Part shown: piece by piece, positions 12,901 to 27,900 of the stretch
Layout of the letters: each line of letters opens with the position of its first letter
Position numbering within the stretch: position 1 is the stretch's first letter
Assembly (NCBI RefSeq): GCF_905220415.1
Contig: NC_059545.1
Coordinates: 8,566,001-8,630,000 of the forward strand
Length of the DNA: 64,000 nt
Source of the DNA: Colias croceus
Taxonomy: Eukaryota > Arthropoda > Insecta > Lepidoptera > Pieridae
Direction of reading: 5' to 3'
Made by a program: the position numbers and the translations under genes
Notes under the pieces: generated by a model
Databases searched by the model: none
The model's input: only the letters and a program-made list of their open reading frames with translations
What the model was told of the DNA's origin: nothing

Positions 12901-15900
12901 AAAAAAAAATTGTTTGAACCACGCTCTCAAAGACCTTGGAATGAAGAACATAATATAGGTAACATGAATAATTTACTGATTTATTAAGATGTACACACAA
13001 AGTAAATAATATTTGAACCAGTTTGTAAATGCAACCTACTTACTTTACTTTTTGTTTCTACTCTGACGACATCGATTGGCGCCGTTTTGCCTCTTGTGAG
13101 TGCTATCGAGAGTCCAACCATGTTTTGATGAAAAAACGGCTCACTGAAATAGATAAACAATTTTATAAATATTCACAGTAAAATAAGTTAACAGTGCCTG
13201 TTTTCAATTATTAGTTAAAATTTAATCAATGATAAATCATCATAAGTTCATCGTCAACGTATAAAAATAAATAAAATTGGTTCGCAATGGAACCATCCTT
13301 TGATTTTTTCTTGTGACTGTATTTAGCACCAATATTCTCCTATGACCTATTTAATTTAATTTAACGATGAGTGAGTAACAGACCGTTTGCTAACACATAT
13401 TTTAATCAGCATAGTTATTAAAATAATATGTTTATTTTGGAACGAAGTAGGTCGGTTTTTTTAATTTCATTTAAATAAAGCCACCATAGACGTCGCACGA
13501 CATTATATTATGAAGCCACAAATTCAGAAGCAAGGTGAAGATGTTCATTTACGTAAATATTTCATGGAATAGTGGTAAAAGTAGGTCAGGTCAAAAGATC
13601 ATTAAATACTTTTTGTATTTTCCTTATTTTCATTGGTAACAAGTGCTACATTTACATAACATGATTATGATTAATACCGACCTTTAAATTGATCTTTTCT
13701 ATGCATTAGCATTTATCCCTTCAATTGTAATAATTTCTCAACATCAAATTTAACATGCTCATTTGCTTGTTGCTACATTTTATTTGAAACTCTCTAAAGT
13801 AAAACGTTAACGTTCACTTTAATCCAATTTTTATTATGTATTTTCAAAGTTAATTTGTTAAACATTCTCAGGTTATTTCGTGGAATATTTTGAACACAAA
13901 ATACAAAACAAAAATAATTTGCATTCAAATTAAGCTATACAAAAAGTCCGAAATAACATTATTATTTTTCAAAAACTTATTCATAAATTCTATTGTTACA
14001 AATCATAATCATTTTTCGAGTTTTACGTAGGTACTTGTATACTTTTAATTGCTGCACATTAAATTCTTAGATATTTAAATAAATGAACTTACTTAGATAA
14101 ATTGTAAACATGCAGTCATATTATGACAACAACATAGAGAATAGTTAAAAATTAAACAAGACTATAACGAATCAAATAAAAAGAGAAAGTATAAAACGAA
14201 CGTCAATTATATCACTGAAGCAAAAAAGATCAAAATGGAGTAAGATTGCGAGATCTTTCGCAAAGTAAGAACGTTGCAAAATAAGTTTAAGAGTTGAAGC
14301 CGTTGGTTTTTAATTTTTATTTTCTACCAGCCTTTAAACAAATATATAAAACTATCTGTGCTCCGCAGACAAAAACTTTTATCCTCATTTTCAAACTTAG
14401 CAAAAAAGTCGCATATCTTTAACCATTTTCATTACTTAAAAAAATCAAAATTTATCCGTGAAATAAGCAGACAAACCGGCACATTTTTGTATTTAGAAAA
14501 GTAGTACTACTATTATATATTGATAGTATGGATTTTTAAACTTTTTGTCGATACAATTTTTTATTAAGGGCATTTTCTTTAAGGCGTTAATAGGGGCTAG
14601 CGACCTTGGCGACGATTTACTAGGCGGAATCGGGGGACCGGCGCGAATCTATCGTAGTAAAAGTAAGTATAAAAATTATTTAAAAAGATATTTGGATATT
14701 GAATCAAAATTTAAAACAACCATGCCCTGTGTTTCAATTTCATAAACACACTGTAAAAACACAACAATAATTGACATTATATTGACTTAGCGTTTTGGTT
14801 TAAAGTACAAAAATCGACCTCAGTTCATGATTTTTTTCCAAAAAACCTGATTGTAAAATAAACAAATTAAAACAACCATGCCCTTTATCATATTCGAAAC
14901 TTTAATATACATTTTTTTTAGATATGTACGTAAAGAATCTAAGAAGATAAACGGTTATAACTAGAGTTAATTTTCGGTATCAAAAGGGGATTCTACCCGA
15001 TTCAGGCCTTAATTTCAAACAGATAGCTATCTATACATCTGCTCCTCAAACCGCAGATTTTACTTGACCTGGAACACAGTGATTTCCTTGACATTCGTTT
15101 GATTACTACGTAACGCCGATGTACTAGTGACTAGATCTAGACAATTTATTCTCAATCTGGTAAAGGTTATGAGTTAACCCAGTTACGTTACGTAGGTACT
15201 ACTTTAATTTGATTGCAATTATATTTTTCCTGATCCATCTCAGTGTTGAGAGGAATAAAAGTATGTCTCGTGGTTTGACTTGCATAAGAAATATTTTCCC
15301 TCTTTTGCAACATTTTCTTTGTTGAACGGTTTCCTACTCAGCTTTTTTCATTACTATCATTATCATTCATCATTACAGTATCTATTATAGTAACAAAAAA
15401 AAACAAATATTTACTTTATAGACCTGCCAGTTCTTAAGTCTGATCCCTGGTGGTGTCAGTCATCCATCTCCTCATATTATGACGAGAATGATAGGATGAA
15501 TGGGTACTATAATTTAGGCGGCAAATAACAGCTGAGCGCTGAGTTAAATGTGGAGGGAATTACTGCGCATGGTATGGCATGGTTACTGTCATACAATTAC
15601 CTATTACTCAGGTACTCTATTTCTAATATTTCTGTAAAGGTTCGGGTTAGTGCTAAAGAAATTTGCCGCTAGATATACACTTTTGTTTGCGGAAAAACTC
15701 ATGCACTAAAATATAATATTTCCAGCGCAGTTGGTTAACGATAATGTGGTCGAATTAGTGTCCATTAAAACGAATGGCGTCCAAATTTTTTGTTATCTGT
15801 TTAAAATTCATTTAGTTAATTCATTGCATATGACGTATTAGCATTATGTTATATGCATGTTTTTGCCATGCTTAATTTTTATTAATTTAAAATAATGTCA

Positions 15901-18900
15901 GCACTCATGGACAACTGTCTATTACCATAATATTATGGCTGTGATAATATGGCTAAAACTTATAAATACTAAAATTCAGAAATCCGTTATAAGTTAAACA
16001 TAAGCATGCCACTTCCTAATAGGTTGTTCATTATCACATTAGGTGGAGGTCAAACACCCACAAAATAAATTGGAATCGGCTCGATGAAATTATTAAGATT
16101 TTTCAAGGTTGCTTGTAGAGATACTTTTTTAAAAACTGATATCTAACTACATACTACTTGTTAGTAATGGGTGCGTATTAATTAACACAATATGGTAATG
16201 AACTATTATTCCAACTAACGACAAATCAGTCGCCGTCAATTTGGGTTAATTACTAATTGCTGGAAAATATTAACGTTAATACTTAATTTAACGTAGATAA
16301 TTTTTTGTGTATGTGTTTACAGATGTAATAATATGACATCATCACAGTATTACAATATTATTTCCTACAGTAATATTCTAGGAGGTAGCAACGTTGACAA
16401 GTGAGCATTTTAGTATAGTTGGTTCTTTGATATGCTGTTCCTCTTGCTATTTCGGATATAGTCCGGGCTGTCTGGCTGGTCGCAGTGGTTGCGTTTATTA
16501 GTGCGCATCTTATCTGCACAGGAAAATATCCTTAATTTAAAGTCATTTTTTAACGCGTAATTTTTAATCGTTTGCCTTTAGATAGATCCATTAGACGTAC
16601 ATTTTTTATTGCAAGACGTTTTTTTCGTTGTTAAATAGGTGCCAGACGCAATTTTTATTTCAAAATAATTAAAATATCATCGAAATAAGTGAAATTCCAT
16701 CAACATGAGTCCCAGTGAAGGATAAGTAATCACTGTGTTATTTATACTATATATAATATTCATTTTACTATTTACAGTTTTTTTGCAACAATCTACCATA
16801 TCGCCTCCTTTTTCCCAACGAACCTCAAATAGGACGTTAATGTCAACTTGATAAAAACCAAATATCATCAAGAAATTAAAGACTTTTTAACGGATTTTAA
16901 ACGCGATTTATTCATTGTATTATTTTCCCAAGTCTTCAATTTCAAAATGTATAATACTCGCGTAAAATCAAACACTAGAAAATACAAATATCATCAAATT
17001 CATATTTATACCCAAAAGTGTAATAAATATGAAACCATCTATTAAAAATATTAGTTTACTAATTATTCAATATAAGTATTAAAAAAGGATAATATAATAT
17101 AAATAATAAAGTTATTACTTACCTTTTAAGCGGACTCATGTTGATGTAATTTCACTTATTTCGATGACATTTTAGTTATTTTGAAATAAAAATTGCGTAT
17201 GGCACCTATTTTACAACGAAAAAAACGTCTTACAATAAAAAAATTATGTCTGATGGATCTATCTAAAGGCAAAAGATTAAAAATTACGCGTTAAAAAATG
17301 ACTTTAAATTAAGGATATTTTCCTGTGCAGATAAGATGCGCACTAATAAACGCAACCACTGCGGCCAGCCAGACAGCCCGGACTCTAACCGAAATAGCAA
17401 GAGAAACAGTATATCAAAAACCCAACTATACTAAAATGACTTTTTTTTTAACGTTGCTAGCTCCCGTACCATAAGGAATCGCCTTTGATGTCGCGCGATG
17501 CCGCCGCCAGCGTAGGTACTTACGCTGCCACACGAAAATACGCTAGGGTTGCAACAAATGGGAAATAAAACAATTGTGATTATTATTATTATGATGAAAT
17601 CATTTATTCATATGTACATTCAAAATAATTGCGATTATTAAATCTGATTTAATTATTTGTTCATAAATATATAATTACAGATATTGCACTGCTAAATATT
17701 ATTTACGTGGACACTTTATTTTTGGATGTTCTTAATTGTATATTATACCATTTAACTAAGTAATGCATTCGCATTGGGATGTACAATCTGATTAGAAAAT
17801 AATGAGGACAACATATACATAGCTTTGATTTTAATTCAACAGATACAATTAATACAATCTTTCTGAAATATTGTTTCCTTCTGGGATATCAATGTAGATT
17901 TACATCCGTAAACGGAACAGTTTGTGCGCGCCATAATAGAATGTGTAAGTACCTATGTATAATAAAATTATTACACAAAAAATACGACTGCGTCGTCCTT
18001 TCGCGATAGTTAATGCAAACTCAGCGTGATTGCATTAAGCGGCCCGCGTCGCCCGACCCCCCGCCAGTTCCCCTCCGTTTCTCTGTACTAGTACATTCGT
18101 CGCCATACTGTAGGAAATATGGTAATACTGTGACATCATGATTAATCTGTATGTTAACCTACGCATACATATAATATAAACAATAAACATGGAGCTGGTT
18201 TTCATCTCTACATGGAAGATGTTTGAGTTGAAAGCTACTGTAATTTTTTAACGCAATCGACCAAACTTTTATTGACCAATTGACCAAATTTATATTTATG
18301 CTGTATTTTAAGCAACGGTCTTACCAATTTTAGTGCCGTAAGCAGTTTTAACATTACTTATTGAAAGTACTAATCATTGAATGTTTTAACTATGAATATA
18401 TTTTTTATTTTTTCAATTAAGTGCAAATAAAAGGAGTTGTGTTGTGTGGCAATAAAAGTGAAATTATTTTGTAACTAGTGGTCCGCCCCGGCTTCGCCCG
18501 TGGTACATATTTACGTTTTCTCTACATAAGATCCATCCTCGTACTTCAAGGAATATAATAAAAAAAGAATTATCGAAATCGGTTCAGCTGCTCTCGAGTT
18601 ATGCGCTTACCAACACATTTTGCGATTCATTTTTATATATAACTAGCTTACCGCCCGCGGCTTCGCCCGCTTTCTCTAAAACGGTTTGAGATTTAAACTA
18701 TCCTATCTCTCAAGTTGGATCGAACTGCACATGGTGTGCGAATTTTATTATAATCGGTTAAGTGGTTTAGGAGTCCATTGAGGACAAACATTGTGACACG
18801 AGATTTATATATATTAAGAAGATAAGATAAAATAATAATACACTGAGTGCACATAAAATATAAATTAAAAACAACGTCTAGTTAAGTGTTACTAATACGC

Positions 18901-21900
18901 AAGCTTCTTGCTAATACGGAATTGACCATAAAGTAATTTTCAAAGCGAGGTTAACATTCTGTGAATGTATAAAAGGCTTAACATGACAATGACAGGCATA
19001 CATGAGATCTTTGAGATAATCCTTGATTCTAGATTAATCTTTAGTTGTATATGTCTGACTGCTAACATACTAATTAAGTAATTAGTATGTTATTAGAAAT
19101 TCACTGTTTCCACTTTTCGACTAACTTGCATTTTACAAAGATTTTATTCAAATAGGAGCAAATATTTTCATTGTGAAGTGTGAACATCATTTACCATTTG
19201 ACATTTGAATTTTGACTTATTTTAACAAAATTCTAATTTAAAGTCAGATAGACAAAAAACGGACGACAATCGACATCTGCATCGTCTATTCGTTAAGGGG
19301 GGCTAGGCGGTCAGCGAAAATTCAGCTATTCGGGCCTGAAGTAGTCGGCGAGGGGGTCCGCGTTTAGTATGGAATCAACGTGCTCGAAACTAAAAATCGA
19401 AAGCGCCGTGAATGGCGCTTACGATTTTTTTATCAAAAAGTGAATAAAAATATTTAGTATTTTCTAAATCTAAAACAGTCACGGAATCGACAAGGTAAAT
19501 ACCTATGTATTTGTGATTTTATACGAATTATTATCGTAAAATACGGATGTAATGAGCATTTATATGATATTTTAGAGGTAACTTCAATATGTTTTTTTAT
19601 CGAGCAAAATTTTTCCAATAGTGTTTTGAAAACAGTCATCCCATCACACATACGTTCTGTAATACATATTAGAAATTCCAGTGCGAAAAAACTTCAATAT
19701 TTTCAATTATAGCTCATAGAAAACAGTCCATTTTGCCGTGTTCACCTACTAAGGGCCCTTAATACTGTGGGCGGTGGGCCGCGCCGTGGCCGTGGGCATT
19801 ATAGTAGGTACATTGTTGTAACTATTTATATTTTATAGTTTACTTTGTCTTAGTATGTACCTACATACATGGTGCAAACAATTTAAGACATGCATGTCCA
19901 ATCATCGTAGGGCAAAGTTCGAGTGCAATGAATCAACATTCAGTTTTTAATGTTAGCTATTCATTACAACTCATAAAATGTATAGTTAACATGTTATTTT
20001 ACATAAATTAAACAATATTCTTATTAAAAAAAAATCATCATACATAACACATTCAAAATTTGAATAAATTCTGATTAAAACAATATCATAACAAATCAAT
20101 CCCAATCATTTTAAATATTAAAAACGTATCATATTGCCTGCTTTATTTACGTTTAAATATTAGAAGAATAATAGCAATTAAGAGGCCGTAGCGATTTTAC
20201 AGTGATTTTTACTTATTTCTTTAATTCTTTAAGGGCTGGTTTAAAAAAAAAACATGCACGGGCTCTAATACACTCAAGGTAAATTCGTTCCGATTAGCCT
20301 CCTTAAAAAAGCACTAGGTAGGTACATAATACATATTTGTCTTTTTAGGTCCATGTAAGGTCTTTATTCACAACATAATATTATGTCCTTGTTAAAATTA
20401 TATTGTGTTCCCCTAGTATTACGTGTGCCACATAAGGTTATCCGTTATTGGCTTATTGCCCACTTTGAGAAAGACTGCGCTATTATTCTCTCGATTGATT
20501 AATTAATTAATAATTATTAATTATTATCAAAATCATAAAACCTGTACGTCTTCTCAGTTCTAATTTCGTCATCTACGAGGACGCGGTCAAGGAAAGGCTC
20601 ATTTCATTATTATGAAACGAGAACAAAAATGAAAGAATTTTTATGATATTCTATGGAGTCATGCGTAAACACAAGCAAACTGGACGTTTTGAATAAATAA
20701 TAACACACGACCAATGTAATAAATTGATAGGTACTTACTACATAACAGGATAAACGAACAAAAAAGATATTGACTTTTTTTATAATATAATTCAGCAGTA
20801 GGTAACCTTCGTCATAATGTAAGGGCTAAACCGGCTTATTTTAAATCACATAAATGAAGTATGAATAAAATGATAAAAGTATAAGATATTTTGTTGAATG
20901 AAGATCATTATCTTTTACCTTTTCATGAGAGGTCGTTGGATAGAAAACAAATGCTATGAAACTCTGTAGTTATAAATAATTTTATGGCGTTCTAATAGAA
21001 ATTTAATAACTTACAATTATAAGTGGCCAATGAGCGTGTATTACACTAATAATTATTAATCAGTTTACACAGCCTTTATGCAACATCCGTTCCGCCCTTG
21101 CTGTGGCGCCACAACGTAGGTACTTTGTACTTACTTATACTATTTGGACGAAAGCAAAATATTATAATACTTCAGTTATAGTTACTATAGATATGACTTT
21201 TTCACGGAAAAGTAGCGAATTTCGATAAAATGTTGTTCACACATACTTTTATGCATTTTTATGCCTTATCCAGACTGTCTGGATAAGCATGTATCTCGCA
21301 TTTTAAGGTTACCATGCCAGCAAAGCAACGTATTCAAAGTTATGTACCTATAGAGAAACAAACTTAACAGGTGCTAAAGTGTCATTAAATGGATTAATTA
21401 ATTCTATGGAATCGTATACCCAAACCGGTAACTAAAGATTCTAAAGAACTACCGATGTATGGATAATCCTATTATATCATTTACGTACCTAGGATATTAT
21501 TTTATTATAAACACTCATATTATAAAGAGGAAAACTTTGTTTGTTTGTTTGTTTCTCCGTTTTTAAAAACCTTTCACCATCCGAAAGCTACATTATCCAC
21601 GAGTAACGACTTTTACGTACTGTTTATATTTTGCACAGATATTTTGTGAGGTTCTAAAAACTAGCCTCATCAAATTATGGGGTTCAATAGGTCATTAGTT
21701 GTTTGCTTTGTGAAAATAATTATATTATTCAAATTAAAAAAGTTATATTTTGGAATAAACATTGTTCTCTAAGGGAAAATAAAACAATTGAGTTTTCAGT
21801 CAACCTAAGAACTTAATACATCTTTGTAAATAAATTTCTGGACTGTCTGCAGAACTTGGCACACATTAATTAGATCTCATTTCTTTTTTGGCAAATTAAG

Positions 21901-24900
21901 TCAACGATTGAACTCGGCTCCAATTTTTACATTTATGTTTTTGGTGGGATACTATAATTACCTAAGTACTTGAATAAAATATTTTTAATGTTTTACTATT
22001 GGATTTTATTAACTAATATGAGCTCCAAATTGAACCAATAAATATACTTAGGTAATAATATTCTGATAATTACACTGAAGTAGCCAGCTACTAGTTATTA
22101 TTCTGTGACTGAAGTTACGCACGTAAAAAAAGATAATTTAAATACAAAAGAGGGAAACATAAATAGGTATTATGCAATTGTAACAATGACGGTCAAATCG
22201 ATTACGGATTATAAAAAATATATGTATTTCATTCTAGATAACAATTTACAAATACAAAATACTTCTTGAAAGATAATTTCGAGAAGATATTTGTATATTT
22301 TATTAAGTTATCAATATTTTTAATTAATAATGTAACAACACAATGTAACTTTTGTATATTTTATTAAGTTATCAATATTTTTAATTAATAATGTAACAAC
22401 ACAATGTAACTTTTGTATATTTTATTAAGTTATCAATATTTTTAATTAATAATGTAACAACACAATGTAACTTTTGTATATTTTATTAAGTTATCAATAT
22501 TTTTAATTAATACTCAAAGAAGAATACGAAAAAATAATTAATTTCCATGCTCGTTTACGTTATCTATTTCTCAATGAGCGTGGATTACACTGACGTTTTA
22601 AAATATCTAACCTCAATAGGTATTACGAATGCGTGTTAACAATAATTATTAAATATTAATGTATTAAGGTCTGCAGTTGGTACATAATAATATGTTGGTC
22701 TATCACGTAACAATAAAACAAAAAAGTATTTTGTTTATAATTTATATTATCAAATAAATTGTGTAAAGCCTTTAAAATATATAGAACACAAAGAGTTTTT
22801 TTAGTACAATATAATTATAATATGTCTTAACGTTGCGTAGTTACAGAGTTATTAAAATTTTAACAATGCGTTACGCTAGCGTGAAAATATAACGGCCGCG
22901 CGCGGCGTTTAAAGATACATACGACGAATGATTAAAATATTTTAAACTAGATATAGGTATACCTACTCGTTACTCATAATATGACATATATCTAAGTTTT
23001 TGAAAATAAATTGGTTTTAGTGGACTTACTAAGTCATGAACAAAGGATAAAGATTAATAAATTGTGTGTGCTAAAAATATGAGTCATTAAGTTCATGGTT
23101 GAAAAGAATCGAAAAATATTTCACAAAATAAGAAACATTTACTCAATTCATCATTGGAAAATTAACTTCGATTCGATGAAAAAAATGGTAAAATTTAACA
23201 ATGCATAACTCTTTACTGGCATAAAAAAATCTTAAAAATGTAACCACATCTTTTAATAAATTATTCCAAGTTTTTGCAATATGTTTCTTATATGCTTATA
23301 TGCTTCTTATGTGGTTGTATAAAAAAATGTGTGCGTGTACTATTGTAAGTACACACGTAAGAAGTAAAACTTCTTTATGACATTATTTTTCAAAAAATAA
23401 TTTACCTACTATATTATGCAACTTTACAGAAATACGTCGAATCACGCGTGCTAACTGGTAGGGATAAGAAAAAGATGGCGCGTAACGAAAAAATGTTACA
23501 CTCAATTTTTTTGCAACCCCGATAAAGAAGTTCACTTCAATAAAAATATAAAGATGTTTCTGTTCAATCTAAACTATGATATAAATAATGATTAATACTG
23601 GAAAAACCACAACCTGATGGACATCTCTATCTAACGACACTGGGTTTTTTCCATCAAAGTTATCTGTTATGGTGTGGTTTAACATTTCATTGCATAGAAG
23701 ATATTTTCAAGGATTACCTCTTGTATGGAATTAAAAAATATGAAGGTGGTACAAAATATCATACAATTGTCTTTCATACATTGTATTTTCTTATGTTTGG
23801 TTTTACGCGAGTATTATACTTTTAGGAAATAGATGTTTTAACGGTTTTAAACGCGATTTTTTCATAATAATATTATTATTTAACCCAATCTTACTGCGGA
23901 CAAAAATTCTAAAAATTTTCATTTAATAATAATTTAAATTACTATTTCAGGCTGTGAAAATAACTACTTTCAAATGTAACCTTGTTTTCAAATATTATTT
24001 ATTTGGTTTTTCAACGCGATTTTTTCATAATAATATTATTATTTAACCCAATCTTACTGCGGACAAAAATTCTAAAAATTTTCATTTAATAATAATTTAA
24101 ATTACTATTTCAGGCTGTGAAAATAACTACTTTCAAATGTAACCTTGTTTTCAAATATTATTTATTTGGTTTAACCATAAAATGGGTGGTATTGAAAGAT
24201 AAAAAATAAAAAAAAAAACATAATAATATCATGTCACATTCAGAACTAAAAATATTGTGACATTATTCAGTATTACTTACATAAAATACCTATACAAAAT
24301 CTCTGATAAAAATATTATTGAACAAGTAACAACAGAGCAATCAACTCGGTCATTATAATCTAAACTGCAAAGATAATAATCTGTTACCTACATTTCCTAT
24401 ATTATATTCTTCTATTTTTTGCATAAAATTGTCATGCAAAAAATAAAAGATATGTGTGTTGGTATTATTGGAATAAAATATATACATATGTTTATTTTCA
24501 AATCATATTTAAATGTGTTCCTATTTTCTTTATTCTATAGATTAAGCTCGCTGGTAAGTGCATAGCATTTAAAATATCATGTAAATTTGTTTGTTTCCAA
24601 ACAGGCACATATCATTACTTGCTACACATATTTTAAAACTAGCTTCCGCCCGCGACTCCGTCCGCGCGGATGTCGGTCTTCGCGTGGATGGCTTATTTCT
24701 CCATTTTGAGTAACTCTGACAATGACATCTTATAAATATCTATTGGACCCAAATACGGCTAGGCCTATAATAATACACAACGTGTGTTCGCGGTTCTACA
24801 GTACAACGTCTATGGATAAAACTGAAAAATTAAGATTAATTTTTTTCTACGTATTTTTCCAGGATAAAAAGTATCCTATTTTACGCCCAGGATAATAAGG

Positions 24901-24960
24901 TATAATTATACCAAGTTTCATCGAAATCGAACCGTTAGTTTTCACGTGATGCCTTCACAT

Positions 24961-24993
<33 letters not shown>

Positions 24994-27900
24994 AATTTTT
25001 TAAATCACATATTTGGGTTTGGTATCGATCCAGTAACACCCCCTGCTATTTATTTTTTCAATATTTTCAATGTACAGAATTGACCCTTCTACAGATTTAT
25101 TATATGTATAGATTATGATTTCTTAATTCTTTACTCCATTTTTTTAAAAGATTAAGGGCCGATTTTTCAATGCCCAGATAAACAGTCTAATAACTACCCC
25201 TCGAATAGATTTATTCAATTGCTTATCTAACTCATAACGGCTCGCCTATTTTTCAATCGTGATTTATTTGATGAATAACTATCTGACCAAATATTTCCAT
25301 ATTGGCAGCTCTGCTCTTGGAGTGGCGAAACAAACATATTAAATTAGTCAGGTTAGAGCGGGATAGAGTCAACTTGCAATATGTCAACAACCGTCATTAT
25401 GACTCACGTCAGGAGTGCATTTTAAGTTTATCTTGTGTTCTATGATTGTTGATTATTGTTTTGATTCGAGTAAAGAGTTTTGATTAAATTTGTGTTAAAA
25501 TTTATATATTTTACGATGGAAACGACATAAAGGCAGCGTCCGGCAAATTTTCAATGGCATGATCATCAGTAGGTACTATCAAAAACATCAATTTCAATAT
25601 GATTTTAATTGATAATTATTTTATAGAAAGAGGCTTTATTGTAAAAATTCTATGCTCTATGTTATTACATACGAAAATATCCCAAATTTGACGCGTCAGT
25701 TGTCAACTCAAACGTCTAATCGTCGAATAGCACGCTATCTGGCCGTTGGAGCAGCAGATAGATTTATTCCTCAAATAACGTAGTTATTCGATAGATAAGT
25801 CCTATTTGTCTATTGAAAAATTGAATATTTTGTTAACTGAAGAATAAAGTCTATCTAGCTGTTTATCTGGGCATTGAAAAATCGGCCCTAAATTGTTTTT
25901 TGACATATTTTCCATTGGATGTTATTAATGTTAGCAAATGCTATTGCCTTTAAGTCTGTTTTATTATCAAAGATAATGATGATATAAAAAGATAAAAAAC
26001 TTGTTAAACCATTCAATTTCATCGTGATTTCATCATAATCATCTTTGTTTTACCATTATAAGACAATGCAATAGATAATGACAAGTAATAGCTTATTTAA
26101 TCTTGTTATCACAATGAATCAACATGGCATTAAAAAAAATAACTTCATAAAAAAATCTTCATGAAAATTAAAAACTTACTATCAGTTTAAGCTAACTTAA
26201 TAAAAAATACATCTAGTATAAGGACCATGTTGTTATATTTAAGGACAATTTTCACACACGGCTTGATCTGATCCCATACTAAGCTTTGTTATGGAAACCA
26301 GATGGCTGATAAACATATGTATATATATGTAATTTTATATAAATACCTATATAATTAACACCCAATCACAGAGCAAACATCTAATGTGAGCAAATGTTCA
26401 TCACACACATATTTGCCCCAGGTGGGAATCGAACCCACAACCTCTGGCTTGGAAGGCAGGGCCAAGCAAGCCAACCGATCAGTTAAAAAAAAAGTTATAA
26501 AAAGCCTTGGCAGATTTCAAGTTAAGACATAACTTTATCAAATTAAATTGCTTTGTTTTTACATAAGCAGTATTTATTACAAACTAGTGGTCCGCCCTGG
26601 CTTCGCCCGTGGTACATATTTCGCAATTAAAGGTAGCCTATATCCTTTCTCGGGTATCAAAATATCTCCATACCAAATTTCATGAAAATTGGTTCAGTAG
26701 TTTAGGCGTGATTGAGTAACAGACAGACAGACAGAGTTACTTTCGCATTTATAATATTAGTATGGATTATTTATTGGATGCATTATAGTGAACTGATCCC
26801 CAACTCAACAATACAGAAAATGAAGCCATAAAAATAAACAACCCCCTAAAAGGAAAAACATCAATTTTTCATAAGTCTTATTATAATTTAAATACCTATA
26901 TCCAAAGACCAGTTTATTTCTATTGTATGTCATACCTATAATTGAAATAGATAAAATTGATAAAAATAGATTTTTTTTTTCAAACAACCAATAATTATTA
27001 TTCATAAATTTCGTTATTATTCCCAATACTTGCCTACTTCATCTATAAAAAAATATACAAATATTTATTATCTGATCTGATAGAAATTCGGAATTTTGAT
27101 GCTACACAAAGATTTATCCTCAATTAATTTTCCTTATTTTGATTATTATCAAAGCTCATTGACCCATAACATGATAATGTGATAGGCCTAATGGTTGTTT
27201 TTTTAAAGTAACATAATACAGGTCTTTGAAGCCATTTTAAATTTCAATTATTATTAATTCCAAATATTCAATCAATGAAATAGTGTTCCAATAAGAACTA
27301 ATGTTTTTCAGATAAGCAATTTGTTAATAACAGATAATCATTCATGGTCATAAAACTGAAATTTATGACTGACGCTTTTTCTTAAATATGTAACATAAAA
27401 AATATGCATGTGATAAAAATAATAATAATATTTTTAAACTTACTTGTAATGGTGGCAAATAGTTCTCGCCAGTCCATTTCCAGATCCACATGGTAACACG
27501 GCAAGGGGCACTTCAGCAAATGCCTGCTGCCAGTCGAGTCGCTCAAACAATCCATTTAGAACCTCAAACAACACTCCATCACCACCAACCGCCACAATAC
27601 CGCGCCAATTATACACATTTCTCGTACGAACAAACTCCCTCGCGTAATTTGCATACTTCGTTACATGGAGATCGTACGGGACTTCAGCCTCCTGTAATAT
27701 CGGAGCCACTTTCATTTGAAACAACTCCCTCGCTTTTCCTGGCCCCGACTTCGGATTTAACAAGACTAACAGTTTCTTTTCGTTCACCGGAGGAACACTG
27801 CTGATAGGCTCGTTCGCGAGTAAACACTTAATTGTGGTTCTCCATTTCTGTGCTTCTTTATTGTTATCTTCATATTTATCGTATGATCGGAACCTCAATG

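Larger units (their letters stand above)
13144..27443. other. SphK intron 1, summary
   Basis: A 14.3 kb intron that carries the repeats listed separately. Outside them I see no gene. Two unexplained GC-rich islets stand out: 14585-14655 (GGGGCTAGCGACC...GGAATCGGGGGACCGGCGC) and 17990-18085 (GCGGCCCGCGTCGCCCGACC then CCCCGCC). A third, 19740-19800, reads GGGCGGTGGGCCGCGCCGTG. None contains a convincing frame; the one at 17990-18085 could be an alternative promoter but nothing proves it. Confidence 0.5.

Noticed and set aside
14545..14745. Small open frame over a GC-rich islet in the SphK intron
   Set aside because: No recognisable domain; only the islet 14585-14655 is unusual, and no plausible splice partners were found.
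24961..24989. (CAGA)n run as a possible CRISPR-like or regulatory array
   Set aside because: Simple microsatellite inside a common non-LTR tail repeat.
26400..26485. tRNA-like sequence with GGTTCGATTCC
   Set aside because: Continues into a SINE body and lacks a proper acceptor-stem partner, so it is a SINE head and not a tRNA gene.
27490..27804. Plus-strand frame of 104 residues
   Set aside because: Lies wholly opposite SphK exon 1, whose reading has clear kinase motifs.
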